Below are positions 41,575 to 50,174 of a stretch of 64,000 bases of DNA, in pieces. The DNA is taken from the NCBI GenBank assembly GCA_024213275.1, contig JANAVG010000008.1:1-64000 (forward strand), read 5' to 3'. Positions within the stretch are counted from its first letter, which is position 1, and each line of letters opens with the position of its first letter. The translations under genes were made by a program, and so were the position numbers. The notes under the pieces were generated by a model. The model ran no database searches. It was not told the DNA's origin and saw only the letters and a program-made list of their open reading frames with translations. This DNA comes from Rossellomorea sp. BNER. Lineage in GTDB: Bacteria > Bacillota > Bacilli > Bacillales > Bacillaceae_B.

Positions 41575-42729
41575 ATGACATTGACACTACCAACAGAGAA
41601 CCCAAACAGACAAACAGGTTCATTCGACATGTTCACAAAAATTCAAAATCATGAACAAGTATTATTTTGTAATGATCCGGAAACAGGATTAAAAGCGATT
41701 ATTGCGATTCATGATACTACCCTTGGACCAGCATTAGGCGGGACGAGAATGAGACCTTATCACACATTTGAGGAAGCTTTAGAAGATGCTTTACGGTTAT
41801 CAAAAGGGATGACATACAAAAACGCTGCAGCTGATAATGACTTCGGTGGTGGTAAAGGAGTGATTATTGGAGACCCGTTGAAGGATAAAACTCCAGAATT
41901 ATTCCGTGCTTATGGACAATTTATTGATTCCTTAAATGGCCGATTCTATACAGGAACGGACATGGGAACCGTCCTAGACGATTTTGTTCATGCACATAAA
42001 GAAACAAACTGTATTGCTGGATTACCAGAGGAGTACGGTGGAGGTGGTGAAACATCGGTTCCTACAGCTCTTGGTATTTTATACAGTATTCAGGCAGTAG
42101 CCAACACATTATGGGGACATGAAAACTTAACAGGAAAAAGATTTGCGATTCAAGGACTAGGGAAAGTTGGGTATAAAGTAGCGGAACACCTACTAGAACA
42201 TGGGGCTGATCTATTTGTTACAGATGTTTCTGACGAAGCAGTACAGACTTTAGTAGAGAAAGCAAAACAAATGGGTGGAAATGCAATGGCTGTCAAGGGT
42301 GATGAAATTTATGGTATGGATGCAGATGTGTTTGTTCCATGTGCCATTGGGGGCATTATCAATGATCAAACCATCGATCAACTAAAAGTAAAAGGAATTG
42401 CAGGTGCTGCCAATAACCAACTTCTACATGAGAACCATGCAAAAATTTTAAAAGACAAAGGAATTCTTTATGCACCCGATTATATTGTAAATAGTGGCGG
42501 CGTCATCCAAGTAGCGGATGAATTATATGGACCGAACAAAAGCCGGGTATTAAGTAAAACAAAAACCATTTATCGTTCGATTCTTGAGGTTCTAAAACAA
42601 TCAGAAAATGAAAATATTACCACTTTAGAAGCGGCAAACTTGATATGTGAAAAAAGATTGAATGTAAGAAAGCAAAGAGCAAGCTTTTTCACACCTAATA
42701 AACGCCCGAAATGGCAGGTTCGTCATTAA
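41575..42729 (+). CDS. pdh: phenylalanine dehydrogenase
   Basis: 384 residues. It catalyses NAD-dependent oxidative deamination of L-phenylalanine to phenylpyruvate. The N-domain has the Glu/Leu/Phe/Val dehydrogenase signature [20 protein letters not shown], the catalytic Lys in [20 protein letters not shown], and the Asp in [12 protein letters not shown]. The NAD motif is [20 protein letters not shown]. The sequence recalls Bacillus badius / Lysinibacillus PheDH ([13 protein letters not shown], end KPKW-like KRPKWQVRH) more than leucine dehydrogenase. The ATG follows TAGGAGGAATTAAA. It feeds the aromatic route ending in fumarylacetoacetase. Confidence 0.9.
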   Translation: MTLTLPTENPNRQTGSFDMFTKIQNHEQVLFCNDPETGLKAIIAIHDTTLGPALGGTRMRPYHTFEEALEDALRLSKGMTYKNAAADNDFGGGKGVIIGDPLKDKTPELFRAYGQFIDSLNGRFYTGTDMGTVLDDFVHAHKETNCIAGLPEEYGGGGETSVPTALGILYSIQAVANTLWGHENLTGKRFAIQGLGKVGYKVAEHLLEHGADLFVTDVSDEAVQTLVEKAKQMGGNAMAVKGDEIYGMDADVFVPCAIGGIINDQTIDQLKVKGIAGAANNQLLHENHAKILKDKGILYAPDYIVNSGGVIQVADELYGPNKSRVLSKTKTIYRSILEVLKQSENENITTLEAANLICEKRLNVRKQRASFFTPNKRPKWQVRH

Positions 42730-42751
42730 TTAAAACTATAAAAAATTCCAA

Positions 42752-42842
42752 GGGGCTGTCCCAAACCAGGGTGTCAGGAATCATAACTTCCATTAAAGAG
42801 CTAGTTTTGAGAAATCTTATTTCAAAGCTGGCTCTTTTATTT
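42752..42842 (+). repeat. half GGGGCTGTCC repeat joined to a terminator hairpin
   Basis: AAGGGGCTGTCCCAAACCAG and GTCAGGAATCATAACTTCCA are one arm (reversed) of the 110-base hairpin repeat. The arm then runs into AGAGCTAGTTTTGA pairing with TTTCAAAGCTGGCTCTTTT, a hairpin related to that at 31,598, which probably terminates the pdh transcript. Confidence 0.55.
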
Positions 42843-42843
42843 T

Positions 42844-42982
42844 AGTTCTTTTCTAAAAGCCTGTTGTAAATAGATTTTGTGAAGCAAACCATCGATAAAG
42901 AAGTTGATTGGTGCGGAAAGCGAGCAACCTTTCGCTGCTCTCTTTTTGGAAAAATAGCAACAAAGTTTACAAAAACAGCCTT
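42844..42982. repeat. MITE-like element A, core-deleted copy
   Basis: AGTTCTTTTCTAAAAGCC at the left, ATCGATAAAGAAGTTGATTG inside, then GCGGAAAGCGAGCAACC, and the right end ATAGCAACAAAGTTTACAAA followed by AACAGCC. The GC-rich hairpin core seen at 15,990 is mostly gone. Confidence 0.6.
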
Positions 42983-43144
42983 TATTTTTGATAAAAAATA
43001 TTTTGGATCTAACATTTTTATATACCTGTAGCATAAACCCTGTTATTTGTTGTTAGCATGTCTCTATATAAATTTGTAACCAGTCGTTCATCATGCGTTC
43101 ATATTCCACTTATATACTCAAGAAGAACTGAAGGAGGAAATGAT

Positions 43145-44179
43145 ATGAAGATTGCATGGAAAGAAATCAAAAAAAATAAAGCACGTTTTATGATACTGGG
43201 ATCCATTATCTTTTTAGTTAGCTTTTTAACGTTTATTATTTCAGGGTTATCGAATGGTTTATCCCAAGATAATGCCGCTATTATTAAAGATCTGCCAGAA
43301 GGTCATTTTTATATGAATTCAGACGCAGAAGAAACGTATAATGCGTCTAAAATTGATAAAAAACTTGAGAATGAAATTTTAAAAGATCATAAAGACGCAG
43401 CAGCTTTTTCAATCCAAATGGGCTTTGTGAATGACAATAAGGATAAACAGCATAGTGTGGCATTTGTGGCAGCGACCGAGTCAAAAATGTTTGAAGAAGT
43501 TGGAAAGGGAGAAGTCATTTTAGATTCTTCATTAAAAGATGAAGAAATCAAAGTGGGAGATAAGTTAACGAACAATCAATTTAGCGGTGAATTTGAGGTC
43601 AAAGGCTTTGTCGATCAGAAAAAGTTTAGTCACGCCCCTGTAGCCTATATCAATACAGAAAATTACGAAGAGATTTATAAAGTGAAAGAGAAGCAATTAT
43701 TGTTTATACCAGGTGAAGATGAAGCTCCATCTTATTCAGGATTACAGTCATTTTCTAAAAAAGAATTTCTTAATACCATTCCAAGCTACAGTGCGGAACA
43801 ACTATCATTAAATATGATTACTTGGTTTTTAGTTGTCATTAGTGGAATGTTATTTGCGATTTTCTTCTATATGATGAATGTTCAAAAAATCGGTTTGTAT
43901 GGCATATTGAAAGCGATTGGTTTCAAAACCATTTCATTATTCCGAATGATGTGGTATCAGATGATTTTCATTACGCTGGTCGCACTGGGATTATCAGTCG
44001 CATTGAGTCAAGGGTTTGGTGTTATCGCACCTGAAGGCTTGCCATTTGATTTAACGGCGCAAACAAGTATTCAATTGTCTGTTGTTTTTATCGTCATTGG
44101 ATTTGTGGGAGCAACACTTTCTGGCCTGCAAATTAAGAAAGTGGAGCCATTACAAGCGATTCAACAAGGAGAGGTTTAA
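43145..44179 (+). CDS. hrtB: ABC exporter permease, HrtB-like (FtsX/MacB fold)
   Basis: 344 residues. One helix at 16-36, an extracytoplasmic domain to about 235, then three helices (about 240-262, 288-308, 318-336): the FtsX-type layout. The sequence resembles Staphylococcus HrtB, for example MKIAWKEIKKNKARF at the start, IPSYSAEQLSLNMI before helix 2, FFYMMNVQKIGLYGILKAIG and the end KKVEPLQAIQQGE. HrtAB relieves heme toxicity; here heme export is the likely but unproven role. ATG at 43,145 follows GAAGGAGGAAATGAT. It is immediately followed by its ATPase. The usual HssRS heme sensor is not in the window. Confidence 0.75.
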   Translation: MKIAWKEIKKNKARFMILGSIIFLVSFLTFIISGLSNGLSQDNAAIIKDLPEGHFYMNSDAEETYNASKIDKKLENEILKDHKDAAAFSIQMGFVNDNKDKQHSVAFVAATESKMFEEVGKGEVILDSSLKDEEIKVGDKLTNNQFSGEFEVKGFVDQKKFSHAPVAYINTENYEEIYKVKEKQLLFIPGEDEAPSYSGLQSFSKKEFLNTIPSYSAEQLSLNMITWFLVVISGMLFAIFFYMMNVQKIGLYGILKAIGFKTISLFRMMWYQMIFITLVALGLSVALSQGFGVIAPEGLPFDLTAQTSIQLSVVFIVIGFVGATLSGLQIKKVEPLQAIQQGEV

Positions 44180-44180
44180 T

Positions 44181-44855
44181 ATGACAGTATTTCAAATAGA
44201 CGATGTCAAAAAAACATTTAAAAATGGTGAGGTAAAAGAGCAGGTTCTAAAAGGGATTAACCTTACCCTGAATGAAGGTGAAATCACGGCATTAGTGGGT
44301 GCGTCCGGCTCCGGTAAGAGTACAATACTTACTATTGCAGCGGGACTTCAGCGTGCGTCTGAGGGACAGGTTGTATTCGAAGGTGAGAACTTAAGTAAAA
44401 TGAATCAAGAGCAGATTCGAAATGTGAGAGCCAAGCAGTTTGGTTTCATTTTTCAATCATCACATCTTGTTCCTTTTCTCACGGTTCAAGAACAACTAAT
44501 GGTCATGCTGGAGGTTGCCGAATCAAAGCTTAAAAAACATGAACAAAAAAGAGAAGTAGACAGATTACTCGAATTGGTGGATATGAATCACCGAAAGGAT
44601 GCTTATCCATCCTCATTATCGGGAGGAGAGAAGCAGAGAGTCGCCATTGCTAGAGCATTAATACACAAACCTAAGATGCTATTTGCAGATGAGCCAACGG
44701 CTAGTTTAGACTCAAGAAGATCAAAAGATGTCATGACCTTGATTAGAGATTTAACGAAAACCATGAATATCACAACACTTATGGTCACCCATGATGAAGA
44801 GATGCTTTCCTATGCAGACCATATCGTGACAATGAAGGATGGGTTAATTCAGTAG
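44181..44855 (+). CDS. hrtA: ABC exporter ATPase, HrtA-like
   Basis: 224 residues. Walker A GASGSGKST (about 40-48), Q-loop FIFQSSHLVPFL, signature LSGGEKQRVAIARAL, Walker B MLFADEPTASLD, and the switch His in VTHDEEML, as in LolD/MacB-type ATPases. It starts one base after the permease stop and powers that permease. An upstream in-frame extension to 44,082 overlaps the permease and is not used; ATG at 44,181 follows AAGGAGAGGTTTAAT. Confidence 0.85.
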   Translation: MTVFQIDDVKKTFKNGEVKEQVLKGINLTLNEGEITALVGASGSGKSTILTIAAGLQRASEGQVVFEGENLSKMNQEQIRNVRAKQFGFIFQSSHLVPFLTVQEQLMVMLEVAESKLKKHEQKREVDRLLELVDMNHRKDAYPSSLSGGEKQRVAIARALIHKPKMLFADEPTASLDSRRSKDVMTLIRDLTKTMNITTLMVTHDEEMLSYADHIVTMKDGLIQ

Positions 44856-44872
44856 AATTCGTTTATTGGAAA

Positions 44873-44990
44873 GGGGTTGTCCAAAAGGATCTGGAACCAC
44901 CATGTTCGTCCATAGATAAAAGATGTTCCTGAGGATTTCTTCTATCCATTGAAGTGATGGTTCCTGACTCCTTGGTTTTAGGACAGCCCC
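44873..44990. repeat. GGGGCTGTCC hairpin repeat
   Basis: GGGGTTGTCCAAAAGG at the left and TTTTAGGACAGCCCC at the right can pair, with GGAACCA/TGGTTCC and TCCTGAGGATTTCTTC inside. It lies 18 bases after the hrtA stop, where it could end transcription. Confidence 0.65.
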
Positions 44991-45054
44991 TTTCGTATTT
45001 AAATATCAAAATGATAGTTTGTGTTCTTTTTGATTCGTTCCCCACGTATTAACA

Positions 45055-45130
45055 TGTGGATGAATTTGAAATCTCGTACGTTTCCTAGTCGTTTTCTTTC
45101 GTGCATAAAATCTAAAAGTTGTGCATTTTT
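45055..45130. repeat. GTGCAT array, copy 4 (short)
   Basis: TCTCGTACGTTTCCTAG, TTTCGTGCATAAAATC and GTTGTGCATTTT form a three-unit version of the array at 25,243. It is preceded by ACATGTGGATGAATTTGAAA, which matches the lead-in at 31,187. Confidence 0.6.
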
Positions 45131-45196
45131 AGAACCCGATAATCTCATTGTAATGTTTCCTACAACTTGCATTTTAATAATGTTCAAGATATAATG

Positions 45197-45213
45197 AATG
45201 ACAATCAGTCATT
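45197..45213. promoter_or_regulatory. operator of the TetR regulator
   Basis: AATGACAATCAGTCATT is a perfect 6-5-6 inverted repeat just upstream of the tetR start. A near-identical site precedes the SMR genes. Confidence 0.65.
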
Positions 45214-45234
45214 TTAAGTGAGGAATGATTTTAA

Positions 45235-45804
45235 TTGAGTAAACATGATAAGATTATCGACTCTGCCATGGAGGTCATCTCTGAAAAAGGTTTTGAGAAG
45301 ACGTCCATATCAGAAATCGTAAAAAGAGCCGGAATTGCCCAAGGAACATTCTATCTTTATTTTAAGACTAAGAGTTCATTAATTCCTGCGATTGCAAATA
45401 GGCTCCTTTCCATTACTCTTGAAAGAATAAAAAGTAAGGATACGGAAGGGGAAAGCTTTTGGTTCTTTTTAGATAATTTAATTGAAGAAACCTTTACCAT
45501 TACAGAAGAACATAAAGAGGTCATTACTCTTTGTTACTCAGGATTAGCCATTGAACATTCTCTTGAGAAGTGGGAAGCGATTTATGAACCTTACTATCAT
45601 TGGATGGAAAGCACCCTTGAAAAAGCAGTAAGCAGGGGTGAAATTCAAGAACAGATTAATATTAATTTAACAGCACAGTTCATCATTAACATGATTGAAA
45701 ATACGGCAGAGAGATATTTCATGACAACTGAACACGAGGATACAGTTGAGATGCATAAAAAAGAAATATTTACATTTATAAAACGATCTTTATGCAAAGC
45801 TTAA
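45235..45804 (+). CDS. TetR-family regulator of the SMR pair
   Basis: 189 residues. The N-terminal TetR helix-turn-helix is classic (IIDSAMEVISEKGFEKTSIS followed by EIVKRAGIAQGTFYLYFKTK); a helical ligand domain follows, with WESF/W-rich segments suited to hydrophobic cations. The TTG start follows AGTGAGGAATGATT. It most likely represses itself and the SMR operon, because the same inverted repeat (AATGAC-N5-GTCATT) lies in front of both. The order tetR-SMR-SMR recalls Bacillus yvdT-yvdS-yvdR. Confidence 0.85.
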   Translation: MSKHDKIIDSAMEVISEKGFEKTSISEIVKRAGIAQGTFYLYFKTKSSLIPAIANRLLSITLERIKSKDTEGESFWFFLDNLIEETFTITEEHKEVITLCYSGLAIEHSLEKWEAIYEPYYHWMESTLEKAVSRGEIQEQININLTAQFIINMIENTAERYFMTTEHEDTVEMHKKEIFTFIKRSLCKA

Positions 45805-45849
45805 ATGGAATGTTGAGGGTTATCAATATTCCATATTTTTTATTCGGAA

Positions 45850-45866
45850 AATGACTGACATTCATT
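45850..45866. promoter_or_regulatory. operator upstream of the SMR genes
   Basis: AATGACTGACATTCATT repeats the 6-5-6 arrangement of the tetR operator with one arm mismatch, about 20 bases before the first SMR start codon. Confidence 0.6.
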
Positions 45867-45887
45867 CATAAGGAGAGGGGAGAAACC

Positions 45888-46223
45888 ATGAATTGGCTTA
45901 TCGTTTTCATTGCTGGTCTATTGGAGATTGTATGGGCATCCTATCTAAAGTATGCAGATTCCTATTTTGATTGGATCATGACAATCGTATTAATAGGAAT
46001 CAGTTTTATTCTATTAATCCGTGCGTATAGGACGATTCCAGTTGCCATTGCTTTCACAGTTTTTGTTGGAATTGGTACGATCGGTACTTATATTGTAGGT
46101 GTCTTCCTAGGAGAACCCTATACCATTCCCCAGTTATTTTCATTACTTGTATTATTGACTGGTGTAGTAGGAGTAAAAGTTTTTACTAAAAGTGAGGAAG
46201 CGGCAGTTAGGAGTGATGACTAA
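45888..46223 (+). CDS. small multidrug resistance (SMR) protein, subunit 1
   Basis: 111 residues, four membrane helices. The essential Glu in helix 1 is present (AGLLEIVWASYLKYA). Loop and helix 3 AIAFTVFVGIGTIGTYIVGV match the SMR pattern. SMR pumps of this paired type (YkkCD, YvdRS) work as heterodimers and exchange protons for cationic compounds or guanidinium-like ions. The ATG follows AAGGAGAGGGGAGAAACC. The stop overlaps the next ATG by one base. Confidence 0.85.
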   Translation: MNWLIVFIAGLLEIVWASYLKYADSYFDWIMTIVLIGISFILLIRAYRTIPVAIAFTVFVGIGTIGTYIVGVFLGEPYTIPQLFSLLVLLTGVVGVKVFTKSEEAAVRSDD

Positions 46224-46537
46224 TGGTATGGATCTTATTAATTCTTGCTGGGATAGAGGAAGTAATTGCTACGATTGCGATGAAGTATGTAGATGGTCTG
46301 AAGAAAAAGTGGCCGATCATTGTGATGGTAATTGGTTTTGCTTTTTCGTTCTACTGCCTATCTAGAGCTATGATTGTTTTACCGGCAGGAGTTGCTTATG
46401 CTGTATGGACGGGAATTGGGAGTTTTGGAATCATCATGGTGGGAAGGTTCTGGTTTAAAGAAAAGCTGAACATCTACCAGTATGTATCATTGGCACTTAT
46501 CTTATTAGGGGTCATCGGGTTGAGAATCACTACTTGA
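46223..46537 (+). CDS. small multidrug resistance (SMR) protein, subunit 2
   Basis: 104 residues, four membrane helices, with the helix-1 Glu in LAGIEEVIATIAMKYVDG and the helix-3 motif AGVAYAVWTGIGSFGIIMVG. It is very like Bacillus YvdR-type proteins. It is translationally coupled to subunit 1 (TAATG) and presumably forms the heterodimeric pump with it. The identity of the exported compound is not visible from sequence. Confidence 0.85.
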   Translation: MVWILLILAGIEEVIATIAMKYVDGLKKKWPIIVMVIGFAFSFYCLSRAMIVLPAGVAYAVWTGIGSFGIIMVGRFWFKEKLNIYQYVSLALILLGVIGLRITT

Positions 46538-46676
46538 TATTCGATCCATACTTTGAATAGAAGAATGATAGATTAGAAGACAAAACTAAGGGTTAAAAAA
46601 AAGCCTACATGTATCCCATTAAAGATCTTTTACAAACACAAGTAATAGATAGAGAATCATAAGAATGGACGAGGCT

Positions 46677-47208
46677 CATACGTGTTACACCGAGAAAGGA
46701 AATATGACGGTACGAAAGGGGCTCTTGGATGCCGTGATACACCGAGAAAAGGAAAATGACGGTACGAAAGGGGCTCTTGGATGCCGTGATATATCGAGAA
46801 AAGGAAAATGACGGTACGAAAGGGGCTCTTGGATGCCGTGACATATCGAGAAAAGGAAAATGACGGTACGAAAGGGGCTCTTGGATGCCGTGATACACCG
46901 AGAAAAGGAAAATGACGTTACGAAAGGGGCTCTTGGATGCCGTGACATATCGAGAAAAGGAAAATGACGGTACGAAAAGGGCTCTTGGATGCCGTGATAT
47001 ATCGAGAAAAGGAAAATGACGGTACGAAAAGGGCTCTTGGATGCCGTGATACACCGAGAAAAGGAAAATGACGTTACGAAAGGGGCTCTTGGATGCCGTG
47101 ACATATCGAGAAAAGGAAAATGACGGTACGAAAAGGGCTCTTGGATGCCGTGATTTATCGAGAAAAGGAAAATGACGGCACGAAAAGGGTTCATTGATGC
47201 CGTGATAT
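46677..47208. repeat. 52-bp tandem repeat (minisatellite), about 10 units
   Basis: The unit reads GGATGCCGTGATACACCGAG, AAAAGGAAAATGACGGTACG, AAAGGGGCTCTT. GCCGTG occurs at 46,731, 46,783, 46,835, 46,887, 46,939, 46,991, 47,043, 47,095, 47,147 and 47,199, exactly 52 bases apart. Variation is limited to a few sites (TACACC or CATATC, GGTACG or GTTACG, AAAGGGG or AAAAGGG). Because 52 is not a multiple of three, all three minus-strand frames stay open and give the same peptide in rotation, so the long frames here are by-products. Flanks carry partial GGCTCATA words. Confidence 0.9.
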
Positions 47209-47319
47209 AAAAAGTGAGGCAGCGCGCATAAAAGCTTCGATGGGCGGGCTCATAAACAAGAAACAGAGACTCGTAAGAATGACCAGGCTCATAAAAAAAC
47301 CAGATTTCATCAAGAGTTG

Positions 47320-47426
47320 GGGGCTGTCCAAAAAGGGGTACGGAACCACAACTTCAATATATAGAAGATATCCTGAGGGTTTCTTCTGCATATTGAAGTT
47401 GTGGTTCCTGGCATTTGGACAGCCCC
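47320..47426. repeat. GGGGCTGTCC hairpin repeat, best-preserved copy
   Basis: GGGGCTGTCCAAAA at the left pairs with TTTGGACAGCCCC at the right. Inside, GGAACCACAACTTCAATA pairs with TATTGAAGTTGTGGTTCC, and the loop holds TCCTGAGGGTTTCTTC. The whole can fold as one hairpin of about 107 bases. Confidence 0.75.
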
Positions 47427-47541
47427 TTATAAAGTTTAATATGTTTCCCATAATACTAATTGATTTTCAAAAAAATTCACACTTTATTTATTCGGGAAGT
47501 ACTTCAAAACGAAACCCTTTAATACTAGGGCACGTCATTTC

Positions 47542-48018
47542 TTATTTTCTTCGAATTCCAATTTTTCGTCCAGCTTTTTCGGGCTTTGGAAGATTTTTAT
47601 GAGCATTTCCAAGAGCCTTAACTAATGACTGGATTTCCGATGGGAAGGGGGCAGGACGCCCTTCCTTCATGTCCATTCCCATCAGCATTTGTTCACTTGT
47701 TGCAAGAATGTCGCCATTGTTATTTTCCATAACGAAAAATACGTGCAAACGTTTCATGTCATAATCCAACAGCTGGACAGTGACACGGAGGTCTTGTCCT
47801 TCATGGGCCTCGTCTAAATAACATAGATGTGTTTCTAATGTATAAATCGAAAACTGATGTTGATCACGGAAATCAGCATCAATCCCTAACTCTACCATCA
47901 ATTGGTCCACTGCGAAGCTGAACACTGTGGCATAGGCGGCATCGGTCATATGACCATTATAGTCGATCCATTCGCTGCGGACCGTTTCTTTCAAAAGCGG
48001 ATTTTTAAATTGGGACAT
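47542..48018 (-). CDS. hotdog-fold thioesterase, probable betainyl-CoA thioesterase
   Basis: 158 residues, a single 4-hydroxybenzoyl-CoA-thioesterase-like hotdog domain (SEWIDYNGHMTDAAYATVFS, with the conserved D-x-N-G-H-M active-site start). It is last in a minus-strand set with carnitine dehydrogenase and the beta-keto acid cleavage enzyme; in pseudomonads a thioesterase in this position splits betainyl-CoA into glycine betaine and CoA. The ATG is preceded by GGGGGAAACAT. The C-terminus is basic (KPEKAGRKIGIRRK). Assignment rests mainly on context. Confidence 0.75.
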   Translation of the reverse strand: MSQFKNPLLKETVRSEWIDYNGHMTDAAYATVFSFAVDQLMVELGIDADFRDQHQFSIYTLETHLCYLDEAHEGQDLRVTVQLLDYDMKRLHVFFVMENNNGDILATSEQMLMGMDMKEGRPAPFPSEIQSLVKALGNAHKNLPKPEKAGRKIGIRRK

Positions 48019-48108
48019 TATGTTTCCCCCTTTACTAGTCTAGTTGGATTAGTGTTAGTACCCCCTGAAGGTAATTACCATATAAATAAACCGGTTCGTT
48101 CAGTAGTT

Positions 48109-49071
48109 TTATATTTTCCCGTTCAAGTTTGCTCCCGGCCAATATTTTTCAAGTAATTGCATAAGCTCAATCAAGAATTCGTCCCGTCGTTCTTCTAGTT
48201 GGGCAATGGTATGACCGGTGGTTTGAGCTTCGCACCCTTCAACGACAAGATCGGTAAGCTCCTCTGTAAGTTCCGGCGCGACTAGTTTAGTCCATGGCAG
48301 CTTTAAGGCTGGACCGAATTGCTCGAGCATATGTTTCATTCCTTGTTCACCGCCTGCGAGATGAAGGGTCAAGAATGGCCCCATAAGTGCCCAACGCAAT
48401 CCAGGCCCATAAATGATTGCTGCGTCCACTTCTTCCGTTGTGGCGACTCCGTCATTGACAAGATGTAGAGCCTCGCGCCAAATGGCTTCCATGAGTCGAT
48501 CAGCGACATGTCCTTCGATTTCAGTTGAGATGACAAGTGGCTTCATATTAATAGATTGATAGAATTCTTCTGCTTTTTTAATCGTTTCAGAAGACGTATC
48601 CTTTCCCCCAACTAATTCTACGAGTGGAATTAAGTAAACGGGATTGAATGGATGGGCGACAATAACCCGTTCAGGCTTCGAACAATCTGCCTGTAAGGTA
48701 CTTGGTTTGAGCCCTGATGTACTAGATGCAATGATTGCATCTGGTTTAGCGAAACGGTCGATTTCCGCTAATACCTTTCTCTTTAATTCTTCACGTTCAG
48801 GTACATTTTCTTGAATGAGATCTGCTTCTGCAACGGCTTTTTCAAGATTCGGTTCAAACTTGAGTCTGTCTTTTGAAGCCCCTTCAGCTAATCCTTGTTT
48901 TTCCAGTGCTGGCCACGCTTGATCAATGCTAGCACGCATACGTACTTCTGCATGATCTGCCGGGTCTGTTGCGATAACATCATACCCCTGGGATAGAAAG
49001 CGAGAAATCCACCCGTTTCCAATAACACCTGTTCCGACAACGGTTACTTGTTTAATCGTAGTTGATTGCAT
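48109..49071 (-). CDS. cdhA: L-carnitine 3-dehydrogenase
   Basis: 320 residues, the 3-hydroxyacyl-CoA dehydrogenase fold. NAD motif VTVVGTGVIGNGWISRFLSQ (about 8-27), SSTSGL (catalytic Ser/Thr region), HPFNPVYLIPLVELVGG (catalytic His), and GPGLRWALMGPFLTLHLAGG, which fits carnitine dehydrogenases rather than fatty acid enzymes. It oxidises L-carnitine to 3-dehydrocarnitine with NAD. It starts four bases after the preceding cleavage-enzyme stop, and the neighbours on both sides fit the carnitine route. Confidence 0.85.
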   Translation of the reverse strand: MQSTTIKQVTVVGTGVIGNGWISRFLSQGYDVIATDPADHAEVRMRASIDQAWPALEKQGLAEGASKDRLKFEPNLEKAVAEADLIQENVPEREELKRKVLAEIDRFAKPDAIIASSTSGLKPSTLQADCSKPERVIVAHPFNPVYLIPLVELVGGKDTSSETIKKAEEFYQSINMKPLVISTEIEGHVADRLMEAIWREALHLVNDGVATTEEVDAAIIYGPGLRWALMGPFLTLHLAGGEQGMKHMLEQFGPALKLPWTKLVAPELTEELTDLVVEGCEAQTTGHTIAQLEERRDEFLIELMQLLEKYWPGANLNGKI

Positions 49072-49075
49072 AAAA

Positions 49076-49969
49076 TTATTCAGCCTTTCCGTATGGATTT
49101 CGTAATCCTAAATGTTTTCGTGCTTCTTGTGGTGTCATAGGATTAGCCCCTAGTCCATCCATGGTTGTAACAACTTTGTCCACTAGCTGTGCATTTGTTG
49201 CAAAAACGCCTTTATCCAAGTAGAGATTGTCCTCTAAACCTACACGGACATTTCCTCCAAGGAGCATGGATTGGATGGCCATTGGCATTTGCATACGTCC
49301 AATTCCAAAAGCGGACCAGTGGGCATTATTAGGGAGTTTATCGCGCATATACAGCATCGTTTCCGCATCAGCATCCGCTCCCCAAGGAATTCCAAGACAA
49401 AATTGGAACATTGGATCGCCATCAATAAGGCCTTCTTTAATTAATTGTTTGGCAAAGCCAACATGACCAGTATCAAAGCATTCCATCTCGGGCTTCACAC
49501 CGCTTTCCTGAATCAAGCGAGCTTGTTTGCGCAGCCAATCAGTTGGACTGATATAAAGTTGGTCGCCGAAGTTAAGACTTCCGCAATCAAGCGTACAGAT
49601 CTCAGGTAACAAGTCTCCGATAGGTTCATGGCGTTCTTCTGGTGTTTGGATATCTGTACCTGGTCCTCCAGTTGTTGGATCTTCTTGGCTAGGAATCCAA
49701 TCGCCACCGCCGCCAGCAGTTAGATTAAGGATGACATCTGTTTCGGATTCACGAACTCTTTCTACCACCTCTCTAAATAATGCTGGATCATGGCTGAGAG
49801 ATCCCGTTTTCGGGTCACGAACATGGATATGTGCAATGGTTGCCCCGGCCTTCGCGGATTCAATAGCAGATTGTGCAATTTCTGCTGGAGTGACTGGGAC
49901 ATGTGAACTTTTTTGAGTCGTTTCACCGGCACCTGTTACAGCAGCGGTTACGATTACGTTTTTATTCAT
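49076..49969 (-). CDS. beta-keto acid cleavage enzyme (BKACE, DUF849), probable 3-dehydrocarnitine cleavage
   Basis: 297 residues. The BKACE fold shows the Zn-binding HIHVRD (about 48-53), the substrate region [10 protein letters not shown], a second His/Glu set in [12 protein letters not shown], and [16 protein letters not shown] near the end. The family condenses a beta-keto acid with acetyl-CoA to acetoacetate plus a new acyl-CoA. With 3-dehydrocarnitine the products are acetoacetate and betainyl-CoA. It is first gene of the set; ATG follows AGGAGGAATTTCT. The specificity is inferred from the adjacent carnitine dehydrogenase and thioesterase. Confidence 0.85.
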   Translation of the reverse strand: MNKNVIVTAAVTGAGETTQKSSHVPVTPAEIAQSAIESAKAGATIAHIHVRDPKTGSLSHDPALFREVVERVRESETDVILNLTAGGGGDWIPSQEDPTTGGPGTDIQTPEERHEPIGDLLPEICTLDCGSLNFGDQLYISPTDWLRKQARLIQESGVKPEMECFDTGHVGFAKQLIKEGLIDGDPMFQFCLGIPWGADADAETMLYMRDKLPNNAHWSAFGIGRMQMPMAIQSMLLGGNVRVGLEDNLYLDKGVFATNAQLVDKVVTTMDGLGANPMTPQEARKHLGLRNPYGKAE

Positions 49970-49992
49970 AGAAATTCCTCCTTTTTTATAAA

Positions 49993-50160
49993 AAAGACTG
50001 CTTTCGCATAGATTTGTTGCTTTTCGAACAAGAATAGAAACCCATAAGTATTAAGGTTTCGGGGCATCTTTTCGTCAAAGCAATAAATGTTTCACTAAAA
50101 TTGAATATTTAAGATGTTTATAATTGACCAAAAGCAACATAGTTTACGAAAAGAGCCTTT
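49993..50160. repeat. MITE-like element A, divergent core
   Basis: AAAGACTGCTTTCGCATAGA, then TTTGTTGCTTTT at the left; AAAAGCAACATAGTTTACGA then AAAGAGCCTTT at the right. The two ends are inverted repeats of about 32 bases. The interior of about 100 bases is AT-rich and unlike the GC-rich core of other copies. Confidence 0.65.
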
Positions 50161-50174
50161 AAAAATGAATAAAA

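Noticed and set aside
46605-47194. Two long overlapping minus-strand frames coding repetitive peptides (ITASKSPFRTVIFLFS-type repeats)
   Set aside because: They are by-products of the 52-bp tandem repeat: all three minus-strand frames are open and give the same peptide in rotation, and there is no ribosome site.
46677-47208. Possible CRISPR array
   Set aside because: The whole 52-bp unit is conserved, so there are no variable spacers, and no cas genes are nearby.
47240-47602. 120-codon plus-strand frame
   Set aside because: It crosses the GGGGCTGTCC hairpin repeat and runs antisense into the thioesterase gene, with no start signal.
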